DNA from: an uncultured Prevotella sp.
GTDB taxonomy: Bacteria > Bacteroidota > Bacteroidia > Bacteroidales > Bacteroidaceae
NCBI GenBank assembly: GCA_934230115.1
Contig: CAKQEI010000007.1
Location: 1-48,338 of the forward strand
Reading direction: 5' to 3'
Length of the DNA: 48,338 nucleotides
Below, in pieces: positions 42,025 through 48,338 of this stretch. Below the pieces are notes generated by a model. That model was not told the DNA's origin. It saw only the letters and a program-made list of their open reading frames with translations, and ran no database searches. The position numbers were made by a program, and so were the translations under genes. The stretch's first letter is position 1, and each line of letters starts with the position of its first letter.

Positions 42025-43965
42025 ATGACCGACAATTTCAAATTCACGGATGAGCGTTTTGCCGACATTCAGATGCTTCGCTATCGTCTTGACGATTTCG
42101 AAAGCCTTACGCTCAACCAAAAACTATATATTTATTATCTTTCCGAGGCGACACTTTGCGGTCGCGATATAACCACCGATCAGTTTGGTCGCTACAATCT
42201 GCGCATACGCCGCACTCTTGAGGCTGTGTATGTGAATTATGGTGGCGAGCGCGACTGCGACGAGTTCCGCGCCCTTACAGAATATCTCAAGCGCGTGTGG
42301 TTCTCCAACGGCATCCATCACCATTACGGTTGCGAGAAGTTCAAGCCTGAGTTCTCTGAAGAGTATTTCCGTTCGGTAGTCCTTGAAGTATATCCCAATA
42401 CTGATGTTGAGGCTTTGCTCGACGACATTTGTCCTGTAATCTTCAATCCCGAAGTGATGCCCAAGCGTGTAAACCAAAAGGCAGGTGATGACCTTGTGCT
42501 TACATCGGCTTGCAACTATTACGACGGGCTTACACAGAAGGAAGTTGAGGATTTTTATGCCAAAATGCGCAAGGAAGATGCTGCCAATGCCGACACTCCT
42601 ATTTCTTATGGACTAAACTCCACTCTCCGCAAAATGTCAGATGGCAGTCTTAAGGAAGACGTATGGTATGAGAACGGACTCTATGGCTCAGCCATAAAGC
42701 ACATAGTTTATTGGCTTGGCAAGGCTGTTGGGGTGGCAGAGAATGAGCGTCAGGTGGAGATAATAAACATGCTTATAGAGTATTACCGCACAGGCGATTT
42801 GCACATATTCGACCAATACTCTATAGAGTGGCTGAAGGAACATGAGGGACGTGTGGATTTTATAAATGGTTTTATCGAAGTCTATGGCGATCCTCTCGGA
42901 CTGAAAGCCTCGTGGGAGGGCATTGTGCACTATAAAGACCTCGTTGCCACACGCCGCACACAGACTCTATCGCAGAACGCACAATGGTTTGAGGACCATT
43001 CACCTGTCGACCCTCGTTTCCGTAAGCCGCAAGTTGTAGGTGTTACAGCCAACGTAGTGTGTGCTGTCATGCTTGGTGGTGATGAGTATCCATCGACAGC
43101 TATTGGTATAAATCTGCCTAATGCCGACTGGATACGTGCCCGCTACGGTTCGAAGAGCATAACTATAGGCAATCTTACACATGCCTACAACCAGGCAGCC
43201 CGTGGTAATGGCTTCGCTCAGGAGTTTGTTGTCGACGACGCCACACGCGATATGATAGACAAGTGGGGGGATGTGTGCGACGACCTTCACACCGACCTTC
43301 ACGAGTGTCTTGGTCATGGTTCCGGCCAGCTTCTTCCTGGCGTTTCGGCAGACGCGCTCGGCTCTTATGGCTCGACAATAGAGGAGGCGCGTGCCGACCT
43401 CTTCGGATTGTACTATATAGCCGACCCGAAGCTCACAGAACTTGGACTCACTCCGTCGCTCGATGCCTATCGCTCGCAGTATTACACATATATGATGAAT
43501 GGCTTGCTCACTCAGCTCACACGCATTCAGCCGGGCAACGAGATAGAAGAGGCTCACATGCGCAACCGTGCCCTTATAGCCCGTTGGACTCTTGAACATT
43601 ATCCCAATGCTGTAGCTATTGTCAAGCGCGACGGCAAGTCGTATGTCGAGATAACCGATTATGAGGCATTGCGCAATGCTTTCGGTGAGTTGCTTGCCGA
43701 GATACAGCGCATAAAGAGTGAGGGCGATTACGACGCTGCCAAGAATATAGTGGAGCGTTACGCTATACATGTGGATGCTGAAATCCATAACGAGTTGCTC
43801 TCACGCTACAAGGCTCTTGGCATTGCGCCATACAAAGGTTTCCTTAATCCCCGAATGACTCTTATAAAGGATGCAGACGGCCATCCAAAGGATGTCGCCA
43901 TCGACTATACAGAAACTTATGAGCAGCAAATGTTGAGATACTCGCGAGAGTACGGATTCTGTTGA
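42025..43965 (+). CDS. Dipeptidyl peptidase III (M49 metallopeptidase)
   Basis: A zinc exopeptidase of family M49 that removes dipeptides from peptide N-termini, probably in the cytoplasm since no signal peptide is present. The 646-residue protein has the family-specific six-residue zinc motif HECLGH (426-431, HExxGH) and the second motif EEARAD (453-458), which supplies the third ligand. The N-terminal domain (MTDNFKFTDERFADIQMLRYR) and SYGLNSTL region also fit bacterial DPP III. The ATG at 42025 is chosen over a TTG two codons upstream. The stop is immediately followed by the palindromic repeat at 43966. Convergent with the HEAT-repeat gene. Confidence 0.95.
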   Translation: MTDNFKFTDERFADIQMLRYRLDDFESLTLNQKLYIYYLSEATLCGRDITTDQFGRYNLRIRRTLEAVYVNYGGERDCDEFRALTEYLKRVWFSNGIHHHYGCEKFKPEFSEEYFRSVVLEVYPNTDVEALLDDICPVIFNPEVMPKRVNQKAGDDLVLTSACNYYDGLTQKEVEDFYAKMRKEDAANADTPISYGLNSTLRKMSDGSLKEDVWYENGLYGSAIKHIVYWLGKAVGVAENERQVEIINMLIEYYRTGDLHIFDQYSIEWLKEHEGRVDFINGFIEVYGDPLGLKASWEGIVHYKDLVATRRTQTLSQNAQWFEDHSPVDPRFRKPQVVGVTANVVCAVMLGGDEYPSTAIGINLPNADWIRARYGSKSITIGNLTHAYNQAARGNGFAQEFVVDDATRDMIDKWGDVCDDLHTDLHECLGHGSGQLLPGVSADALGSYGSTIEEARADLFGLYYIADPKLTELGLTPSLDAYRSQYYTYMMNGLLTQLTRIQPGNEIEEAHMRNRALIARWTLEHYPNAVAIVKRDGKSYVEITDYEALRNAFGELLAEIQRIKSEGDYDAAKNIVERYAIHVDAEIHNELLSRYKALGIAPYKGFLNPRMTLIKDADGHPKDVAIDYTETYEQQMLRYSREYGFC

Positions 43966-44111
43966 GAGTTTTGAATTTTGAATTGTCGCCGTTGGCGATT
44001 TTGAGTTATTCAATTTTGATTTTTGATTTAATAATTCTCAATTCCTAATTGAACAATTCAACATCGCCAACGGCGACAATTCAAAACTCAAAATTCAAAA
44101 CTCAAAATTCA
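43966..44111. repeat. AT-rich palindromic heptamer element, copy 2
   Basis: An inverted repeat lying exactly between the stop codons of two converging genes. Each arm has GAGTTTT/GAATTTT heptamers and a GC hairpin: TCGCC-GTT-GGCGA on the left near 43985-43998 and its mirror ATCGCCAACGGCGAC at about 44063-44077. The centre (44033-44060) is identical over 28 bases to 47651-47678. Both strands read in with GAGTTTT-type units, so it could form a long hairpin in transcripts from either side and act as a bidirectional 3'-end structure. Confidence 0.9.
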
Positions 44112-44717
44112 ATACCCTGCTTCTTCTAATATCTTGTCTGCCATCTGAGCATGTTCTCCTTCCTCGGCAGAAATAAATGTCAAACAATTAATGATAGCGT
44201 GCAGCAATACACGGTTTTGTGTATGCATCTCATTAGACGCTTGTTCAAACAAATGCTTAAACAGACTATCCGGCTGTTGATAATTGCGTTTCATTATTCT
44301 GCAAGCCAGATTATAGGCTCCAGTGCGCACATTCTCGTCTGTCGATGCCAACATTTTGTCTGCAAGCGAAGCTGCATTGTCGATATGTTGGAAGAGGTTG
44401 AACACAGCCGACTCCATAAGTTCTATTGTAGATGCGTCCTCAGCCCATTTTAAGGCTTGCTCCACATCCATTTCGTCCGCTGGCATTATCAATGTGGCAA
44501 GAAGTCGGCACTCTCTGATGTTCTTCTCCTCCCATAATGCTTCGGCAAGAGCCTTGTCGCCTTTGTATTGCTCAGCCATACGGCGAAGATCCATCTGCGA
44601 CACGCCCCAATTGATTTTATACTCCAGTCCCTTTTTGCGCATTGAAGCGGCTGTTACTCCGTTCATAAACAGACGGAACGAACGCTTTATTTGTTTTACT
44701 TTTTCTGATGTTTCCAT
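44109..44717 (-). CDS. HEAT-repeat protein, DNA alkylation repair (AlkD)-like
   Basis: A 202-residue all-helical protein of the kind annotated DNA alkylation repair enzyme. Helices include RSFRLFMNGVTAASMRKKGLEYKINWGVS (about 11-39), LRRMAEQY, ALAEALWEEKNIRECRLLATLIMP (about 57-80) and AEDASTIELMESAVFNLFQHI. The LWEEKNIRECRLLA block matches the AlkD LWxSxxxExRxLA pattern. The start at 44717 (METSEKVK) is preferred to an in-frame ATG at 45026, which would run through the promoter region and into purA. The stop TGA (44111-44109) is supplied by the repeat. AlkD glycosylases excise alkylated bases; whether this member is active is not shown. Confidence 0.78.
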   Translation of the reverse strand: METSEKVKQIKRSFRLFMNGVTAASMRKKGLEYKINWGVSQMDLRRMAEQYKGDKALAEALWEEKNIRECRLLATLIMPADEMDVEQALKWAEDASTIELMESAVFNLFQHIDNAASLADKMLASTDENVRTGAYNLACRIMKRNYQQPDSLFKHLFEQASNEMHTQNRVLLHAIINCLTFISAEEGEHAQMADKILEEAGY

Positions 44718-44737
44718 TTCTTTAATTTTTCTTCTTA

Positions 44738-44745
44738 CAAAATTA
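44738..44745 (-). promoter_or_regulatory. -7 element of the AlkD-like gene
   Basis: TAATTTTG on the minus strand, 21 bases upstream of the ATG at 44717. The -33 position has TTTC rather than TTTG. Confidence 0.5.
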
Positions 44746-44786
44746 ATATATTTATTGTAGTTTGAAACATTTATTATAAACAAAAT

Positions 44787-44818
44787 TTTGGCTACTTTGT
44801 CAAAATACTGTAACTTTG
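44787..44818 (+). promoter_or_regulatory. Promoter of purA-hisS
   Basis: TTTG (44787-44790), a 20-base spacer and TAACTTTG (44811-44818) match the Bacteroidetes consensus fully. The leader to the purA ATG at 44895 is about 70 bases. This argues against the upstream in-frame ATG at 44826. Confidence 0.8.
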
Positions 44819-44894
44819 CAAGCGAGTGTGGCAGAAAAACGTATGTCGCATCTCCAAAGTGAACATTTTGAAACTCAAATATCTTACAAATCGT

Positions 44895-46169
44895 ATGAAT
44901 CACGGAAAAGTTGATGTCCTGCTCGGATTGCAGTGGGGCGACGAAGGTAAGGGCAAGGTCGTTGACGTCCTTACTCCGAAGTATGATGTAATTGCACGTT
45001 TCCAGGGTGGTCCGAATGCCGGACATACCCTCGAGTTCGAAGGCCAGAAGTATGTTCTCCGCAGCATTCCCTCAGGAATCTTCCAGGGAGGCAAGGTGAA
45101 TATTATTGGCAACGGTGTTGTGCTCGCTCCCGACCTCTTCATGCAGGAGGCTAAGGATCTTGAGAAGAGCGGCCATGACCTTAAGGAGCGTCTGCATATC
45201 TCGAAGAAAGCCCATCTCATCATGCCTACACACCGTGTGCTTGATGCTGCCATCGAGGCTTCTAAGGGCAAGAACAAGGTAGGTACTACCGGCAAGGGCA
45301 TTGGTCCTACTTATACTGATAAGGTGTCTCGCACAGGTCTGCGCGTTGGCGACATTCTCGACAATTTCCAGGAGAAATACGAGGCTCACAAGGCAGCACA
45401 CCTCAAGCAGATCGCCTCGCTTGGCTATACCGACTTCGACATCACAGAGGTTGAGAAGACATGGATGGAGGGCATCGAGTATTTGAAGCAGTTCCATATT
45501 GTTGACTCAGAGCACGAAATCAACAAGATTCTCCGCTCTGGCAAGGATATCCTTTGCGAGGGTGCACAGGGCACAATGCTTGATGTTGACTTCGGCTCAT
45601 ATCCTTTCGTTACTTCTTCCAACACTATTTGCGCTGGTGCTTGCATCGGTCTTGGCATCGGTCCCAACCGTATTGGCAATGTGTATGGCATCATGAAGGC
45701 TTATTGCACACGTGTTGGTGCAGGTCCTTTCCCAACAGAGCTTTTCGACGAGACCGGCGACAAGATTCGTAACCTCGGTCATGAGTATGGCGCTGTTACC
45801 GGTCGTGAGCGTCGTTGCGGATGGTGCGACCTCGTGCAGCTCAAGTATTCTATAATGATTAATGGCGTTACAGAGCTTATCATGATGAAGAGCGACGTGC
45901 TCGATGGCTTCCCAGTAGTGAAGGCTTGCGTGGCTTACGAGTTGCCCGACGGTACACAGACCACCGATCTGCCTTATGAGCTTTACGACGCAAAACCAGT
46001 TTACAAGGAATTCAAGGGCTGGAATGTTGACATGACCAAGTTCACCTCTGAGGACCAGTTCCCGCAGGAGTTCAACGACTACGTGAAATTCCTTGAGGAC
46101 TATCTCGAGACCCCAATCCGCATCATCTCTATCGGTCCGGATCGTGAGCAGACTATAGTCCGTAAGTAA
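44895..46169 (+). CDS. purA: Adenylosuccinate synthetase
   Basis: Joins IMP and aspartate with GTP to make adenylosuccinate, the first committed step to AMP. From MNHGKVDVLLG it is 424 residues, the family norm. It has the GTP-binding P-loop QWGDEGKGK (about 12-20), GGPNAGHT with the active-site His (about 40-47), GTTGKGIGPTYTDK (about 130-143), and GVTELIMMKSDVLDGF near the base-recognition loop. An in-frame ATG at 44826 would add 23 unrelated residues. It is followed after 15 bases by hisS. Divergent from the AlkD-like gene. Confidence 0.97.
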   Translation: MNHGKVDVLLGLQWGDEGKGKVVDVLTPKYDVIARFQGGPNAGHTLEFEGQKYVLRSIPSGIFQGGKVNIIGNGVVLAPDLFMQEAKDLEKSGHDLKERLHISKKAHLIMPTHRVLDAAIEASKGKNKVGTTGKGIGPTYTDKVSRTGLRVGDILDNFQEKYEAHKAAHLKQIASLGYTDFDITEVEKTWMEGIEYLKQFHIVDSEHEINKILRSGKDILCEGAQGTMLDVDFGSYPFVTSSNTICAGACIGLGIGPNRIGNVYGIMKAYCTRVGAGPFPTELFDETGDKIRNLGHEYGAVTGRERRCGWCDLVQLKYSIMINGVTELIMMKSDVLDGFPVVKACVAYELPDGTQTTDLPYELYDAKPVYKEFKGWNVDMTKFTSEDQFPQEFNDYVKFLEDYLETPIRIISIGPDREQTIVRK

Positions 46170-46184
46170 TTATATACATAAATT

Positions 46185-47546
46185 ATGGCAAAACCAAGCA
46201 TACCAAAAGGAACACGCGACTTCTCGCCTATCGAGATGGCGAAGCGCAACTATATATTCAATACTATACGTGGCGTTTACGCACTCTATGGCTTCCAGCA
46301 GATAGAGACTCCGGCTATGGAGACTCTGCAGACACTCATGGGCAAATACGGCGAGGAGGGCGACAAGCTTCTTTTCAAAGTGCTTAACTCTGGCGACTAC
46401 CTTTCTAAAATAACCAACGAGGAGATAGAGGAGCGCAACTCATTGCGCCTTGCCACTAAACTCTGTGAGAAGGGTTTGCGCTACGACCTTACGGTGCCTT
46501 TTGCACGCTATGTGGTGCAGCACCGTGAGGAAATACAGCTTCCGTTCAAACGCTATCAGATTCAGCCTGTATGGCGTGCCGACCGTCCTCAGAAGGGACG
46601 CTATCGCGAGTTCTACCAGTGCGACGCTGATGTTGTTGGCTCCAACTCTCTCTTGAACGAGGTGGAACTGATGCAGATTGTCGACACCGTGTTTACTCGT
46701 TTCGGTGTGCGCGTGTGCATCAAGATCAACAACCGCAAGATTCTCTCTGGCATTGCCGAGGTGATTGGTGAACCAGAGAAAATTGTTGACATCACTGTTG
46801 CTATCGACAAGCTCGACAAAATAGGTCTTGAGAATGTAAACGAGGAACTCCGCCGCGACGGTATCTCTGAAGAGGCAATCGAGAAGCTTCAGCCCATCAT
46901 TGCCCTCTCCGGCACTAACGACAAGAAACTCGCAACCATAGCAGAAGTGCTCGCCGCATCCGAAACAGGATTGAAGGGAGTGGAGGAGACTCGCTTTATT
47001 CTCGACACACTCAAGACATGTGGATTGAACAACGAGATTGAGCTTGACCTTACACTTGCCCGTGGCTTGAATTACTACACTGGTGCCATTTTCGAGGTTA
47101 AGGCTCTCGACTATGCCATTGGTTCTATAACTGGTGGCGGACGCTACGACAACCTTACTGGCATCTTCGGATTGCCAGGTCTCTCGGGAGTTGGCATCTC
47201 GTTCGGAGCCGACCGCATCTATGATGTGCTCAATGGTCTCGACCTTTATCCCAAGGAGGCGGTGAATGGCACGCAGTTGCTCTTCATCAACTTTGGCGAT
47301 AAGGAGACGGCATATTGCTTGCCTATCCTTGGCAAGTGTCGTGCTGCAGGCATCCGCACAGAAATCTTCCCCGACAGTGTGAAGATGAAGAAGCAGATGG
47401 CTTATGCCAATGCCAAGCAGGTGCCATTTGTTGCTCTTGCTGGTGAGTCGGAGATAGCTGAAGGCAAGCTCACTCTCAAGAACATGACTACCGGCGAACA
47501 GTCGCTGGTTACCCCAGAGGAGCTTATCGCTGTTGTGAATGGATAG
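46185..47546 (+). CDS. hisS: Histidyl-tRNA synthetase
   Basis: Class II synthetase charging tRNA-His. The 453-residue length is normal. Motif 2 is in [24 protein letters not shown] (about 125-148); the histidine-binding loops are [13 protein letters not shown] (about 297-309) and GGGRYDNL; motif 3 is [15 protein letters not shown] (about 335-349). The C-terminal anticodon-binding domain begins near residue 360 ([10 protein letters not shown]). It is encoded 15 bases after purA and ends at a rho-independent terminator (47570). Confidence 0.97.
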   Translation: MAKPSIPKGTRDFSPIEMAKRNYIFNTIRGVYALYGFQQIETPAMETLQTLMGKYGEEGDKLLFKVLNSGDYLSKITNEEIEERNSLRLATKLCEKGLRYDLTVPFARYVVQHREEIQLPFKRYQIQPVWRADRPQKGRYREFYQCDADVVGSNSLLNEVELMQIVDTVFTRFGVRVCIKINNRKILSGIAEVIGEPEKIVDITVAIDKLDKIGLENVNEELRRDGISEEAIEKLQPIIALSGTNDKKLATIAEVLAASETGLKGVEETRFILDTLKTCGLNNEIELDLTLARGLNYYTGAIFEVKALDYAIGSITGGGRYDNLTGIFGLPGLSGVGISFGADRIYDVLNGLDLYPKEAVNGTQLLFINFGDKETAYCLPILGKCRAAGIRTEIFPDSVKMKKQMAYANAKQVPFVALAGESEIAEGKLTLKNMTTGEQSLVTPEELIAVVNG

Positions 47547-47569
47547 TTTCTGAAAAGAATCACAAATAT

Positions 47570-47620
47570 AAAAGGCAATTAATGATTGAGTTGATATTTC
47601 CATCGTTAATTGCCTTTTTT
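47570..47620 (+). terminator. Rho-independent terminator of purA-hisS
   Basis: A 17-bp stem with one G-U pair (47570-47586 with 47602-47618) and a 15-base loop. The right arm ends in a T-run (GCCTTTTTT). It starts 23 bases after the hisS stop. Confidence 0.88.
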
Positions 47621-47649
47621 ATGTTTTGATTATAAAAAATCAAAACTTA

Positions 47650-47727
47650 CAATTCTCAATTCCTAATTGAACAATTCACAATCGGCTTTGCCGATAATTC
47701 AAAACTCAACATTCAGAACTCAAAAAT
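47650..47727. repeat. AT-rich palindromic heptamer element, copy 3 (half element)
   Basis: Corresponds to the centre and right arm of copy 2. The 28 bases at 47651-47678 are identical to 44033-44060; then come a GC hairpin (ATCGGC-TTT-GCCGAT, 47681-47695) and diverged heptamers (AATTCAAAACTC and onward). The left arm is missing; a separate 8-bp hairpin (GTTTTGAT/ATCAAAAC, 47623-47646) precedes it. It overlaps the 3' end of the LOG gene, whose stop and last codons lie within it. Confidence 0.85.
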
Positions 47728-48245
47728 TCCTTCAGTTGCTCAAAATCGTTAGCCACTTCAATCATGTCGTGCCAGTCGCCTCGTATCATTCCTTTGCTGT
47801 CAAGATCGTTCATCAGAGCCACAAGCGAGTTCCAAAATCCCTTCATATTATATAGTATCACTTTCTTTGAGTGGTAGCCAATACTCTTGGATGCTGCCAC
47901 GCAGAAAATTTCGTCCAACGAGCCTACACCGCCAGGCAAAGCCACTACCACGTCACATAGGTCAATCATCAGGCTTTTGCGGTCGGCAAGGTTGTCTGTT
48001 GGGTAGTGAATGTCGATATAGTCGGACATTCTTCCGCCTTTTTCCACAAGCGAAGGTACTACGCCAATCACTCGTCCTCCACCATCATGCACAGCTTTGG
48101 CCACACAGTTCATCAGTCCATGGTTAGTGCCACCGAATATCAAGTCGTGATGGTTCTCGGCCATCCATTTGCCCAACTCCTCGGTCATGCGGAAATAGTC
48201 GGGGTCGATATGCTCATTTGCAGAGCAGAATACTGCTATCTTCAT
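47706..48245 (-). CDS. LOG-family protein (cytokinin riboside 5'-monophosphate phosphoribohydrolase type)
   Basis: A 179-residue protein of the TIGR00730/LOG family, which hydrolyses nucleoside 5'-monophosphates to base and ribose 5-phosphate. The diagnostic motif is PGGVGSLDEIF (about 104-114), with the upstream FGGTNHGLMNCVAKAVHDGGG and the DLADRK-type segment NLADRKSLMI (about 85-94) also conserved. Length is typical. The C-terminal residues (EFLSSEC) and the TGA stop fall within the heptamer repeat, so the original C-terminus may have been altered. In bacteria the physiological substrate is often AMP or an unknown nucleotide. Confidence 0.9.
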   Translation of the reverse strand: MKIAVFCSANEHIDPDYFRMTEELGKWMAENHHDLIFGGTNHGLMNCVAKAVHDGGGRVIGVVPSLVEKGGRMSDYIDIHYPTDNLADRKSLMIDLCDVVVALPGGVGSLDEIFCVAASKSIGYHSKKVILYNMKGFWNSLVALMNDLDSKGMIRGDWHDMIEVANDFEQLKEFLSSEC

Positions 48246-48275
48246 ATAATGTCTGTTTTATATTAAGTAAGTGAG

Positions 48276-48283
48276 CAAAATTA
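48276..48283 (-). promoter_or_regulatory. -7 element of the LOG gene
   Basis: TAATTTTG on the minus strand, 31 bases upstream of the ATG at 48245. No TTTG at the expected distance was found before the window ends. The remaining bases to 48338 show nothing else. Confidence 0.5.
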
Positions 48284-48338
48284 GTTTATATAAAATATTT
48301 ATTGTCTTTTCCCGTTTTATATGCAATGGGAAAGCCAA

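Noticed and set aside
44109..45026. 305-residue version of the AlkD-like protein
   Set aside because: The added 103 residues run through the divergent promoter region and into purA and do not resemble the family; the ATG at 44717 with a -7 element upstream is preferred.

Overview
The window looks like a chromosomal segment of an anaerobic Bacteroidales bacterium, most like Prevotellaceae or a close gut or oral relative. This rests on gene content and order (ileS, a DksA/TraR-like gene, lspA, DUF4296 lipoprotein; a moxR-DUF58-Bat operon; clustered fimbrillin lipoproteins; dipeptidyl peptidase III), on the long IleRS, and on several promoters with the Bacteroidetes pattern TTTG, about 20 nt, TAnnTTTG. 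No rRNA, tRNA, CRISPR array, transposase or phage gene was recognised.

Layout. 1-5979 (+): ileS, DksA-like regulator, lspA, DUF4296 lipoprotein, small protein. 5957-6227: AT-rich palindromic heptamer repeat. 6230-8743 (+): nadC and a C69 peptidase. 8744-9175: gene-free, with two paired hairpins and a REP-like element. 9176-10741 (-): AAA-ATPase-like/PD-(D/E)XK protein with its own promoter. 10985-19055 (-): six fimbrillin-family lipoprotein genes, three of which end in 26-residue cysteine/leucine repeats. 19451-25690 (-): helicase-methyltransferase fusion, companion methyltransferase-like subunit, xanthine phosphoribosyltransferase and an acyltransferase-like protein. 25771-27712 (+): DUF2520 protein, KdsC-like HAD phosphatase, Maf. 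27864-36241 (+): moxR, DUF58, BatD-like, batA, batB, batC and a fused batD-batE. 36307-41938 (+): PAP2 phosphatase, queA, DUF2027/Smr, nadE, small AraC-type regulator. 42025-43965 (+): M49 peptidase. 44109-44717 (-): HEAT-repeat DNA-alkylation-repair-like protein, divergent from purA-hisS (44895-47546 +). 47706-48245 (-): LOG-family protein.

How the genes fit together. Most of the window is housekeeping: two aminoacyl-tRNA synthetases, NAD synthesis by nadC and nadE, purine supply by purA and xpt, queuosine, envelope maturation by lspA, and the Bat module. MoxR, DUF58 and two VWA membrane proteins of that module probably form an envelope stress or assembly machine. Two accessory blocks stand out: the fimbrillin cluster, where tandem duplication and repeat-number change have diversified the surface-exposed ends, and the helicase-methyltransferase pair, which resembles a restriction system but shows no nuclease domain that I can see.

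The most unusual non-coding signal is a family of palindromic elements built from GAGTTTT/GAATTTT heptamers around short GC-rich hairpins. Three copies lie at 5957, 43966 and 47650, and they supply or abut the stop codons of four genes.
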